64,000 nucleotides of DNA from Euryodendron excelsum (Eukaryota; Streptophyta; Magnoliopsida; Ericales; Pentaphylacaceae). Below the pieces are notes generated by a model. It did no database searches. It was not told where the DNA came from and saw only the letters and a list, made by a program, of their open reading frames with translations. The stretch is taken from positions 30,964,001 through 31,028,000 of the forward strand of contig CM065388.1 of assembly GCA_033060915.1 (NCBI GenBank), given 5' to 3'. This document shows positions 11,446 to 21,510 of the stretch, piece after piece (position 1 is the first letter of the stretch; every line of letters begins with the position of its first letter). Both the position numbers and the translations under genes were made by a program.

Positions 11446-12440
11446 ACATGGCGGACCATCTCAAGGAATAAACTGTCTCGAGAGAGGGATTGGAAAGGGG
11501 ACTTATCGTCTTCGGAAAGACGTGCCTGATTTGGAACCGTCTTAAGGAATAAACTGTCTCGAGAGAGGGATTGGAATTGAAAAGGGGTCTTATCGTCTTC
11601 GGAAAGACTTGCCTGATTTGGAACTGTCTCGAGGGATAAACTGTCTCGAGAGAGGAATGGGAAAAGGGTCTTATCGTCTTCGAAAAGACGTGCCTAATTT
11701 GGAACCGTCTCTAGGAATAAACTGTCTCGAGAGAGGGATTGGAAAGGGGACTTACCGTCTTCGGAAAGACGTGCCTGATTTGGAACCTTCTTGAGGATTA
11801 AACTGTCTCGAGAGAGGGATTGGAATTGGAAAGGGGTCTTTTCGTCTTTGGAAAGACGTGCCTGATTTGGAACCGTCTTGAGGAATAAACTGTCTTGAGA
11901 GAGGGATGGGAAAGGGGTCTGATCGTCTTCAGAAAGACGTGCCTAATTTGGAACTGTCTCAAGGAATAAACTGTCTCGAGAGAGGGATTGGAAAGGGGAC
12001 TTACCGTCTTCGGAAAGACGTGCCTAATTTGGAACCATCTTGAGGAATAAACTGTCTCGAGAGAGGGATTGGAATTGGAAAGGGGTCTTATCGTCTTCAG
12101 AAAGACGTGCCTGATTTGGAACTGTCTCGAGGGATAAACTGTCTCGAGAGAGGGATTAGAAAGGGGACTTACCGTCTTTGGAAAGACGTGCCTGACTTGG
12201 AATAGATTTACTGTCTCGAGGAATCAACTGTCTCGAGAGAGGGATTAGAAAGGGGACTTACCGTCTTTGGAAAGACGTGCCTGACTTGGAATAGATTTAC
12301 TGTCTCGAGGAATCAACTGTGTCGAGAGAGGGATTAGAAAGGGGACTTACCGTCTTTGGAAAGACGTGCCTGACTTGGAATAGATTTACTGTCTCGAGGA
12401 ATCAACTGTCTTGAGAGAGGGGTTGGAATTGGAAAGAACA
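11446..12440 (-). repeat. U3 hairpin array, about 11 units of 80-92 bp
   Basis: Each unit has ACTGTCTCGAGAGAGGG, then ATTGGAAAGGGG, then a short inverted repeat such as CGTCTT-CGGA-AAGACG, then GTGCCTGATTTGGAA. Eleven hairpin-plus-GTGCCTG sites can be counted. The last three units are nearly identical at about 88-bp spacing, suggesting recent amplification. The same array has about 6 units in M's 5' LTR, 5 in S, 4 in N and 2 in T, and it accounts for part of the LTR length variation. As U3 sequence it would lie near the 3' end of the genomic RNA. Confidence 0.85.
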
Positions 12441-12620
12441 ATGCCCCTAAGGGCATTTTTATCATTTTGCCTCTATTTGGGCCTGGCGGGCCCGCGAAGC
12501 GATGGACAGACATGATTTGGACTTAGAAAGTTTGTTTCGATTGGAATATGCCCACAATGACTTGAACATAAGTCTGGATGGAGCGTAGACTGCCGAGCAG
12601 TCAAAAATGGGGTGCTTACA

Positions 12621-12637
12621 ACTGCCCCTCTTTTTCT
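12621..12637 (-). other. Polypurine tract of M
   Basis: Immediately outside the 3' LTR start the minus strand reads AGAAAAAGAGGGGCAGT, then TGTAAGCACC. A purine run directly upstream of the 3' LTR is the standard primer for plus-strand DNA synthesis. Near-identical tracts precede the LTR starts of T (63728-63744) and, diverged, of P (43700-43716). Confidence 0.85.
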
Positions 12638-12662
12638 GTCTTTGCTTGTCAAAGACAGAAAA
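12632..12662 (-). other. Perfect 13-bp stem hairpin abutting the PPT
   Basis: TTTTCTGTCTTTG (12632-12644) and CAAAGACAGAAAA (12650-12662) are exact reverse complements with a five-base loop. On the element-sense strand the 3' arm runs straight into the PPT. P keeps it with one arm mismatch (43675-43705), and T keeps a weaker version (63740-63770). Confidence 0.7.
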
Positions 12663-13085
12663 CAATAGAAGTAAGAGTCCCATGTTGACCGCGAGGTAGA
12701 CGGAGGGATGGACATTGGGAATCTTTCGACAATGGGGGTCGAAAATGGATTGCGGGCCAAAAAGGCCTTCGAAAATGAGATTTGGCAGGAAACGGGGCAA
12801 AGCTGCCCAAAATTGGACACTGGCGCCACTAGGAGTGGAGCCTTTGGCAGAAGGAGCTTGGCGCCTCTGCTAGTGGCACCAGGCTTGAGATTAAAACCAG
12901 AAAAAATTCTGGTTCGAAGAGTTGCGGGATTTTGGGAGTTTTTCACAAATTCAGAAGACATTGCGAGGAAACCGTCTTGGACATTGAAGGAGTACTTCTT
13001 GGAGACCACAGGTGATTGCTGGAAGGAGACCACATCGCTGGAAAAGTTATCGGAAGAGAAGATTTCACTGGAGAGCTTCCAAAAA
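12663..13085 (+). other. Presumed 5' exon of the PMD gene
   Basis: This segment between the PPT hairpin and the donor site is shared with the interior of T (63745-64000) and, inverted, with P (about 43250-43670). Shared words include GTAAGAGTCCCATGTTGACC and GGCCTTCGAAAAT. It carries two GGCGCC-type palindromes (about 12823-12885) like those in the LTR promoter. Its only long reading frame (12708-13145) runs through the donor and has no recognisable domain, so I read it as mostly untranslated leader. Confidence 0.5.
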
Positions 13086-13981
13086 GTGAGTTTTCCAATT
13101 TTGTTGATTTTGATGCGTAGAACTTCGTTTGAATCATGTGAATAGTGGAAATTGATGTTTTGATGTGTTTTGAACATGATGGTGATATTTGTTTTGCATT
13201 TTGGTGCTTGTTTGATTGAATTTGAGTGACTTTTCATGATTATGCGAAGAGGGTTTTCTGCAGGAATAGTGAATTTGTTCCTACAAACTTGGATATTGGG
13301 TTTTCTAGCTATATTTTTGTGCAATGGGCCTTAGAAAAATGTGTTTAACAACCATATGAAGTTTCGTGACTTTTTTGAAAACTCGGTGAATTTTTGATTT
13401 TTTGAAAAATAGGAAAATACTTAGAAAATTTAGAAAAATGAGAAAACTCAAGAAATTGATGGGAATTTTAGAGTTTAAAACTTGAAAAAGGTAGGAATAT
13501 TTTTGGAAAACATTTGAAAGAATTTTGAGAAATTTTAGGACATTTTTGAAAACCATTGATTTATTGGAAAAATAAAATATGTGTTTTGAAAATTTTGAAA
13601 AATTAAAAAGTGTGCATGGGTGCTGATGTCATGTGATTGTGACCATGTGGAGTGCACGTTTTGTGTTTTGTGTCGATGTCATGGGTGTTGTAGGGGCCCT
13701 TTTCAAACGAAATTCTGCCGGAATTTTCAGAAATTAGGAAAAGAGTTAGAAAAAGTTTTTAGAAATAAAATCTTTTTGAAGAAAAAAGACAGAAAACCCT
13801 TCATATTTGATTTTAAGTTGGAAAATCAAAATATGTGGAAATTTTGTTTTTGACTCATCATTTGAAATCTTTTTTTTTTTTTTTGTTTTGTTTGTGTTAA
13901 TTGTTTATTTTGTTTTTTTTTCTATTATTTGAATTGTATGCATGGTATGTTAACATCTCTTACCTTATCTTACCTTTTTAG
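13086..13981 (+). other. Candidate first intron of the PMD gene
   Basis: It begins GTGAGT after AAAAA and ends TACCTTTTTAG just before GATAGCAGACACGAG. The 896-base interval is T-rich on the plus strand, as plant introns are. Element P keeps a homologous donor (minus strand, GAG then GTGAGT at 43247) and acceptor (CAG then GATGACAAACACGA at 41525), which supports a real spliced gene. A poly-T run lies at 13870-13885. Confidence 0.65.
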
Positions 13982-15659
13982 GATAGCAGACACGAGTGAT
14001 GACGGTTCTGAGAAGAGGTGCCGTGCGGGGAAGGTGGCCCAGATAGATTTTATTGGTGGCTCTAGTCGATCTAGAGGTAGTCGACGATCTACCGGACGAT
14101 CCTCCTCCAGTAAGAGTGGGCAGGGGAGTAGGCTACCTGGTGACCCTTTTCCTCTGGTTGAGCAGGCTTTCGCAGAGGAGATTGGTGCCGAGGAGGAGGT
14201 ACCGGGCCCTAGGAATCAAGTGACCGGTTATGGGAGAGCTTCTTCCAGGCGTAGACAGACGAATGCCGACTTGGGAGTTCTGCAGATACCAGACGTCCCA
14301 CCACTCGAGGATCTTGCCTATCACCCCAGTGTGTACTCTAGACAACATTTGCCTCCTCTGCGGGTACATACAGCTTTCAGAGGGGTTGTTCATCAAGTTT
14401 TTGTGACCATGCAATGGTTACCCCATCATATTGTGCCTTCTTGGCGGAGATCGGATTTGGCGCCATCATGGGATTATAGGCTAACCGCCTGAACCGACAT
14501 TTAGTACTAGCGTTGGTTGAGCGGTGGTTCGGGGAGACCGGGACCTTTCATTTTGTCGGCTTCGAGTTAGGTCCTACTCCTTTAGATTGGGCGATTATTA
14601 CAGGGCTTTCCTTTGTCGCCAGCGGATCACCTTGCATCCAGTCAGTAGGGACGAGGCCTGTTTGTTGTTGGACTTGCCTCCTCCTGAGCGTTTTGCCTTC
14701 CCAGTCTCCTGGATCAGTCAGGATGACCGTACTTTTGCTACTAAGCCATCACCTGCCAGGCGAAACATCATGAGACAACAACTTGTGTTGTATATCATCT
14801 TTAGCTGCTTCTGTAACAACAACAAGTCACTCATGCCATGTCGTTTGGTGAGTATAGTAGCCAATCTTGGAGCCTTATCTGAGCTAGATTGGGGGTCCTT
14901 TTCCTTTGGCTGCTTTCTTCGGTCGATGCGGGTTTGGACTTCTTCTCGTTGGGGCAGCATAACTAGTTTCTGGCCCTTCCTCGTCTGGTGGAGCTACGAG
15001 TACCTTCCTGTTCATCGCCCTGCAGTTGTTGAGGATGATCTCTATCCTCGCGCTTTGAGGTGGGCTCGCGATCGGGTAGCCCAGTGATCAGAGATTACCG
15101 ATTTTGTGACGCTCCGGGCTAACCTGGAGCTGATTGAGGCGAGGGATGTGACCTAGCGGCCCTTCATTGGATTAGTCCATTATGAGACAATCCGGTACTT
15201 GGTCCCATTGTCCCTGTCGAGAGCTGCTTTTCTCAGTGATGACATTTGGGAGTCTTATCTAGGAGAGCAACACTGGCAGCAGTTTCATGAGGAGTTCCGA
15301 TCAGCAGGAGCTCCGCCAGAGTATATATTTGGAGCCCTGGTGGTAGGACTGCCGATCCCTTATCAGGAGCGTCAGCCAGATGCTGAGTTCTTGCTTCCTC
15401 CGGATACAGATTATGCTGCGCACTTTGGGGCTCATTCGGTTGGTGCCTTCACCCGGTTTAAGGTGGTGGTCGGCGGTTACATTGTTGGCCAGGAGGTAGT
15501 TGACTTGTGGCACCGAGCCGTAGGATACGTGCCTAAAGCTGAGTTTACTGCTATGAGAGACCAGAGAGATCAGTACCAGATGGAGTGGGATCAGTACCAG
15601 GCCGAGGTAGCTTCCCTAACAGCTCGGTTATCTCAGCTGGGTGGTGGGGGGGGAGGGGG

Positions 15660-15747
15660 GTAAGTTATTCTTTCTTTGCTTCTTCTTGCTCTGCTGTTGC
15701 TTAGTTCCTTTTGTATGCAGCTAATTTCGGTTCTATCTTCCCTGCAG
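15660..15747 (+). other. Candidate last intron of the PMD gene (88 bp)
   Basis: It starts GTAAGT directly after a G-rich run and ends with TTCCCTGCAG. Splicing joins the Gly tract to a short exon encoding the acidic C-terminus, stopping at TGA 15832-15834. The exact phase is off by one base, most simply explained by slippage in the G run at 15646-15660. Confidence 0.65.
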
Positions 15748-15834
15748 GATGGTGGTGCTTCGAGTAGTTATCCACCTCATCTGATGTCGGGTTTCGGGGA
15801 TTTTGATCTAGATGATATCGACTTTGACCTCTGA

Positions 15835-17876
15835 TGTATGCCCCTTGTGGAGACTTTGACCTTCTTTTGCCCCTTGTCCCTGAGATGTATTTATGTTAGA
15901 CAGTTTTATTTTGATATTTTGTACAAAAATGAATATTTATGGTATTCAGATGCATGGATAGACAAAGACATTTGTGATCTTTTCTGCTAAGAATATGATC
16001 AGTTGCATATGATGGATGATGATGTTATGTATCTATTACATGAGTTGATGTTGGTGACTTCTATTTCTACAGGGAGTTATATCCTATTTGTGCAAAGCCC
16101 ATACTGATTTTTTTTTTTTTAACATATGCACAGGTTAGAAATATGTTAATAGAATGACACAGGGTGCTGTTAGACTTGTAGTCTTGGGAATGGTAACTCC
16201 CTCCTCTTCGGGGATTTAGCCTCTTTTCTGGCTCAACCTTACCTTAATTGGATGATAGGATTTCGCACATTTCTCAACCTTTTGATCACCTCCAACTCTC
16301 TGTCTTAGGGTTAGTGTATATGATTATTGGGCTGAGACTCTCGACTCTCGGGGTTTTAGCAACAGCTTACCTGGCCTTTGGCAGAGCGATAAGTGGCCAG
16401 TCATTTCAATCCAAGGAGACTTTGTTTAGGACCGTAATGTAGGCTAGGTTATGGGGTTTTAGAAATAGCGGGATATGCAGGCTCAAATTTGATGTTGTTT
16501 TTTATAGGGTTTAAATCCATACCATCCTTGACTACTTTTTCAGTAGGATTAGCATCATTTTTTAGCTTTGGCAGCGTATCTAGCTCATTTAGATCAAGCA
16601 ATCTGCTTTCAATCAGAGTGGACTTTAGTAGGGTTATAATGTAGGCCATGGTTTTGGGGTTTTGCAAGAAAGGGTAAAGGCTCGAACCTATTGTTTCTAC
16701 TGGGTTTTTTTTGTAACCTAGGATCACCTTTGAATTTCCTCCTTACTTTTTACACGACTTCTCAAGGTGAAAATGACCTTGTTCTTTCACCCTTTCTATA
16801 TATTTTTTAAGATAAACATGACTTTCTTTTCTTTCGATCCTCTTATTATGCCTTTGAAGATGACTCAATCATGATTTTCTTTGGGCCTTTCCTTAAAGGA
16901 TTTTTTTTTTTCGGCCTCTTTCCCCTTGGCAACTCCTTTCCTTTGCTTTTTCTTTCTATTCCTTCATGAAATGAATAATTCTTTGACCCTTTTTCGTTAG
17001 GCCTTTTCCTTGGCAATTCAATCTACCCAATGTGGGTGGTGATCCCTAGGTTGGGGTTTCTCAAAAAAACGATAGATGACTCAACAGGTTTGGCAAGGGG
17101 TTGCTCTTGACTATGTGGGAAATGAAATGAGGGTCTCTCTTCACTTTGAATTAGATTGCTTGATTCATAGAGCTTTCGACACTATCCTAACATGATAGAG
17201 GTGGACACCACTCTTAGAGTTCTCAACTGTTGTCTGCCCCAGTGTGGGGAGGACAGTCTTGGATCGGGGTTGACAAAGAAAACTTCACTTGTTGCGAGGC
17301 TTTAGGGGTTAAGCAAAGGGAATATAAGCACATTTGTTTATTTATTTAGTTATTTATTCTTTTATTTATATGTAGGAAAGTGAAAGATGGCTCCTTTTCA
17401 TTTTGATAAACTGGCCACACATCGCTTAGCTTTGGAGTCCTGCTAGTGCTACCTTTGGGTAGTATCCTCACTCATCCTTATCCTCTTTCTCTGCGGAAGG
17501 CTAATCATTTAGCGAGTGATTACCTCATGCTATTATCCTTTCAAGTTGGATCATTCCACAAGATAAACCATGCCCCTTGCGTAGAAAGTAATCACTATTC
17601 CCCAGGGAAGACAAGACAACAACAATGGAATAAAAGACTGTCATTTGATTATTATTATTATTTTTTACGGAAAGCATAAAGTTCTTAAGCAATAAGAAAA
17701 TGTAAACATTAATTTAAAGATAGAAAGTGAAAGGGATAGAAAGAAAGTGGGTGAAAACACCCCTCTCTTGTACGCTTGTGTAAGGAACCCATTTTAGCAC
17801 GACTTTGGGACAATTCCCACATCTTCAATGCTCCATTCGCGGCCCGAATCCTCGGCGAGACAAGCAAAGGCTTCTC
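15835..17876. other. Spacer between PMD gene and gag in M
   Basis: No credible coding sequence was found. The stretch contains imperfect internal repeats built on GTAATGTAGGCTAGGTTATG (around 16434 and 16635) and on CCAATGTGGGTGGTGATC / CCCAGTGTGGGGAGG (about 17027 and 17238). Inverted counterparts are in P at about 34150-34380, 34780-34830 and 34990-35080. Pol genes would normally be expected downstream of gag in this region; none are recognisable. Confidence 0.6.
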
Positions 17877-19760
17877 CTAGAGCTCCAAAGATGTTGACGT
17901 TGTTGACGTGGTTGTTAGCCTCCTTCTTGTTCTTTGCAGTGGGTTCTTCTGTAAACAGGGTGACCAGCTCACCCCTTCTAATTCGAAAGGCTTTGTCTGC
18001 TCTCTTGACTCTTCTGGCTCCCAGCCCATGTCTTCATAGTTGTACTCAGTTGTGGGCCAAGGGTTTTCGAGTAAGTGGCGTTTCGCTGTGGCATACTTTG
18101 GATGCAAAAACTCGGCACCCCATCCATCAACAACTGTGTTCTTGGTCATCTCATCTTTTGGAAATATTGGCTCCTCAATGGGCCAGTCAGAAGCATCAGG
18201 CACCTCCTCAGGGTTATAAAGATAAATCGGGCACATTGGGAGATCTTCCTCCAAGTCATTTTCTTCATTGGCCTCCCAATCGTTCTCATAACCTTCAGCC
18301 CCGAGCTCGTCGAATTCTCCTTCGCCTTCCATTTCTACTAGTATCATATTGACGGTGTGATCCAGCAGAGGGTTAGTAGTCATATTGGGAGTAGGAGCAG
18401 GTTTTACCGGCTGTAGATTAATGGTCTTATTATCGATCAGGTCTTGGATTTTGTGCTTGAGAGCAAAGCAGCTTTCGATGTCACGCCCCTGGCCACCTGA
18501 ATGGTACTCACATGTAAGGGCAGCATTAAAGGTTGGGGGAAGAGGGCTTAGCAATGGGCAAGCAGGGACGGGCTTCAAGATGTTGTTCTTTAAGCCTCGA
18601 TTTGGGTGTAGGCTAAGGTGTCGAAAGTACGAATGCGTCGAGCAGGCCTATTAAAGTTGGGTCGTGCCCCAGCGGGACCATAGTTAAAGGTTGGAACGAG
18701 CATGGTCAAGGTGGGTAAGGGCAGGACTGGGGGTGATTGTAGTGGGGGTCAGTATTGGGGTGGTTGGCTAGGCAGAATAGCGAACACTTCACTGTCCTTC
18801 CTGATCGTGCTCCTTGTAGTGGCCACCTTTTTGGCTATGTTGGTGGTATTTTCTCTAGTCTTAGCATAGGGATCTGTAATTCTTCCTATCTTGAGGCTGT
18901 TTTCTATCATCTCTCCTTGCATGATGAGCTCGGAAAAGCTTTTTTCCCACGCTTGTGCAGAGCTTCTCATAGAATATACCTTGAAAAGTATGTACAAACA
19001 GTTGTACATATTCCTTCTCCTCCAGCGGTCTCCCTCCATCTTAGGGCATATGCTTTAAAGCTCTCCTTCTCACCTTTGCTCATCGTCATCAAGGACCATC
19101 GATCGGAAGTGAGGTCGATGTTGTGACGGTATTGGGCTTTGAACACATTGACTAGCTCCATCCAGGTTGTGATCTTCCTTAAGTCTAGACGAGCAAACCA
19201 CTGTAGAGCAGACCCTGTGAGGTTGTGTTGGAATAGTTGTATAAGGAATTTCGGATCGTTGCTATGTCCACTTAGCGCTCCAGCATTTAGACGAAGATGA
19301 ACAATGGGGTTACCAGTACCATCGTACTTCTGAAAGTCAGGCATTTTAAACTTAGCAGGTCTCGGATGGTCAGGGAAAAAACGGAGTTCATCATAGGAAG
19401 TGAACCCGTAAGCATCGTGGCCATGGAGACTTCGCAATGAATCCTCCAACCCTTGGATTTTTAGACTGAGAGGGTCTAGAGAGGCCTTCTTTATGGCAGG
19501 TGAAAGCAATATGTCTCTTCTTCTTCAGTGTTGACCCCTTTGGCATCTTCCTTAGTCCTCCCGACATTGTCAGACTGAAGCATGATCCCTGGATTAGCGG
19601 GTTCAAGGTCTTTGGATGAAGTCATAGATGATGACGGGACCATAGTAGCATCCTTCATGGCCAGAGTTTGAATGAGTTTGAGCATCTCATCCATCTTAGT
19701 CCTCATTTTGTTGACTTTCTCTCGAGAAACCTGAGAGGATTCTTCAGGGTTAGCAGCCAT
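17877..19760 (-). pseudogene. gag: gag of element M (Ty3/gypsy), frameshifted
   Basis: Gag forms the virus-like particle and binds element RNA. The start is the ATG at 19760 (MAANPEES...), giving an N-terminal basic, coiled-coil-like segment. The capsid-like part (19509-18967) contains FKMPDFQKYDGTGNP, ALQWFARL and ESFKAYALRWRE, typical of plant Ty3/gypsy gag. A further piece (19039-18749) holds SFSELIMQGEMIE. The C-terminal piece (18578-17877) has a zinc-knuckle-like CEYHSGGQGRDIESC and KHKIQDLID, then an acidic tail. These pieces are in different frames, so at least three indels break the gene. No pol frame follows. The upstream primer site and leader fit its role as the first element gene. 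Confidence 0.85.
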
Positions 19761-21303
19761 CAGTGATGCTCTTTGTCGAGTGATAATGGGATCCCTAGGT
19801 GGATGCCGCCCTTTCTTGGGAGCAATGTTGACTCAATGCAGGGGGACCTCTGTAAATAAATAAAAAAAAAGGAAAAGACAAAAGAACAAGAACCCAAGTT
19901 GCAAATTAGTTTCTAGTTTTTAGAAAACTTTATACAATGCATGTCCTAGGGTGCCCCTCTTTAGGAGGGAAACTAATCATGATGTATTGATCCACTTTTG
20001 GAGATAGGGGATTTGCCCCTATATGCAGACACTTTACCGTTAGGTTGGAACCTTCAGCCATCCATGCATTCATTCATAAAAGTAAAAAAGTACATTAAAT
20101 TTTGGGTTTAAGATACAAAAGAACTGAAGTACATTTTAATAGGGGGAGGGGGAACATTTTCCTTTAGACTTCCACCTATCTACTTTTATAAAGGAAAACC
20201 CTAAACTACTCTTGAGTCTTCGGATTGGACTTCCTTGGATTTGATGTCGAGGAGGTCGTTCAGAGACCTTGTTGATCGGTTGCCCCTTGTCTTCATGGCA
20301 ATCCTATCTCCGTGGGTATAGAGGGATTGGGGCTCCTCTTTTGAAATGGATTGGTGTGCATGCCATGAGTCCCTTAGGGTTACGTGGGAACCCTAGAGGT
20401 TTAGGTAAGTTTAGTGCAAGAGAGAGTGACTTTGGTGTCACTCTCAATGGGTTGATCATATGCATGAGAATGCAGTGACTTGAGTTACTTGGAACTCTTG
20501 TCTGGGCATGGAATATTGAATGCATGAACATGGGTATGCAAAGAGTATAAGGAGAGAATGCACTAGCAAGATAAATGTGCATGCATGAGCAGTTAAACAG
20601 GCATTATAACAGTATGAATACAGTCAGTATAACAGCAGGAATAGACAGGTATAAACGAAAGTAAGAGCAGTCGCCCTTTCCTCCGTGATTTTGAAAATTG
20701 TGCTCGTGTCTTAAATCCGCCAGAGGTTCGGCTATGCATGGTGTCTATATGAGTATGAGATTAAGGGTTGACTAATGCATCCTAAAAAGGCTCGGTCCTT
20801 GGATCTTTAAACCTTGGCCCACTCCCCGAGGTGGTGCCATGATCGGTTGGTGATCCGAGCAGGGAATCATCAAGAGGCCGTAGGCGAAGAAACTGACACA
20901 GCATCTTGCCCACAACCAATATACCGTTCCCCCTTTCTAACTAGAAAGGACATATCAGGGTAATAATGCAAGTATGCAGAATGCAAGTGTACATGTAGTA
21001 TGTGTGTCATTTTTAAAAATGGAGGAAAGAGCCCAACAACTCCCATTCATCCTGTTCATCACATTCATGCATAGCAGTTAATAAAACTTAAGCAAAAAGC
21101 GCACCTACAAAACAAAGATGCAAGTGTTAGTATGTAGATGACAAACATAATACAAGATAATATGAATAAATGCATATTTTTTGAAAACAATTTTGAAAAT
21201 TTAGTTTTAAAAATTTAAAGTGAATAGGATTGAACCAAGTTAATTGAAGACTTTACATGGGTGAAGGGTAAAGAGACATGACTACGGCCTAACCCTCTAA
21301 GTG
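19761..21303 (-). other. Leader between primer site and gag of M
   Basis: No coding sequence is apparent. It matches the leader of N (54255-55686) and, less well, that of P (31299-33320). Conserved points are AGTCTTC-like sequence near the primer site, GGGGCAAACCCCCTA (minus-strand form near 20010) and a T-rich stretch ending TTTACAG (AG at 19851-19850), which looks like a 3' splice site about 90 bases before the gag ATG. Confidence 0.6.
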
Positions 21304-21321
21304 TCTCCAGCGAAGCCGCCA
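21304..21321 (-). other. Primer-binding site of M
   Basis: Two bases inside the 5' LTR end the minus strand reads TGGCGGCTTCGCTGGAGA. It is a decayed form of the family consensus TGGCGACTCCGCTGGGGA, complementary to the 3' end of a tRNA, by recollection tRNA-Arg as in Ogre elements. It fixes both the orientation of M and the identity of its 5' LTR. Confidence 0.8.
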
Positions 21322-21483
21322 GCTGTTGCACCTAGATTTTTCACACTCGAGGAATATTCACACAAGCGGAAAAAATGTTATACTCTCTCGTTAGAACTCA
21401 CCCTCCTAGAAGAATGAGTGCGACTAGGTTTGAATTGAAAATAGGTTTGAATAAAGGGCTTTTAAAAAAGATTTGGAGTCGCC

Positions 21484-21510
21484 ACCTAACTTGATTAAGG
21501 TGAGTTAGGT
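21484..21510 (-). other. Inverted repeat near the U5 end, close to the primer site
   Basis: ACCTAACT and AGTTAGGT form an 8-bp stem with an 11-base loop. Part of the same sequence can form a competing CACCT / AGGTG hairpin. It lies about 160-190 bases inside the LTR end. It is present at 35527, 46799 and 58417 (minus) and at about 31090, 54050 and 58080 (plus), with few changes. Confidence 0.55.

Larger units (their letters stand above)
6751..12620 (-). repeat. 3' LTR of M (5.87 kb)
   Basis: The ends are TGCCGCGCCC on the left and GGTGCTTACA on the right, that is TGTAAGCACC to GGGCGCGGCA in element sense. From the right it contains the U3 hairpin array, 165-bp U3 repeats, GGCGCC cluster, TATA box and a long U5 of degenerate repeats. 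It is about 1.1 kb longer than M's 5' LTR, because the latter lacks roughly 800 bp of U5 repeats and about five units of the U3 array. Confidence 0.9.
12663..15834 (+). pseudogene. Plant mobile domain (PMD) gene, antisense to element M
   Basis: The gene lies on the plus strand between the 3' LTR and gag, opposite to the element's sense. The longest coding part begins after an apparent acceptor at 13980-13981. It has a Ser/Arg-rich N-terminal tail, then PMD-like blocks: HQVFVTMQWLPHHIVPSWR, ERWFGETGTFHF, GPTPLDWAIITGL, LDWGSFSFGCF and YPRALRWARDRV. It ends in a polar coiled-coil-like segment (about 15550-15640), a Gly run and an acidic tail, GFGDFDLDDIDFDL. Two frame changes (near 14490 and between about 14560 and 14610) and stops at 15085 and 15154 break it. 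PMD proteins are known from MAIN/MAIL-type host genes, MULEs and Ty3/gypsy elements, where they occur as extra ORFs; molecular function is unclear. PMD family assignment is firm by motif, exact exon limits less so. Confidence 0.8.

Noticed and set aside
11609..11794. Repeat-peptide ORFs with SRGINCLERG-type units (also 25405-25659, 39874-40239, 49058-49402)
   Set aside because: They are translations of the U3 hairpin array, open only where unit lengths happen to be multiples of three. Frames differ between copies and none has gene context.
11446..12440. CRISPR array
   Set aside because: Whole units repeat without unique spacers, the context is a plant LTR, and there are no cas genes.
12473..13324. 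283-codon minus-strand ORF
   Set aside because: It spans the LTR edge, PPT, PMD 5' exon and intron. No recognisable domain, and it is unlikely to survive in P or T.
15835..17876. Hidden pol genes between gag and PMD
   Set aside because: No RT, RNase H or integrase motif seen in any frame; only short unrelated ORFs and internal repeats.
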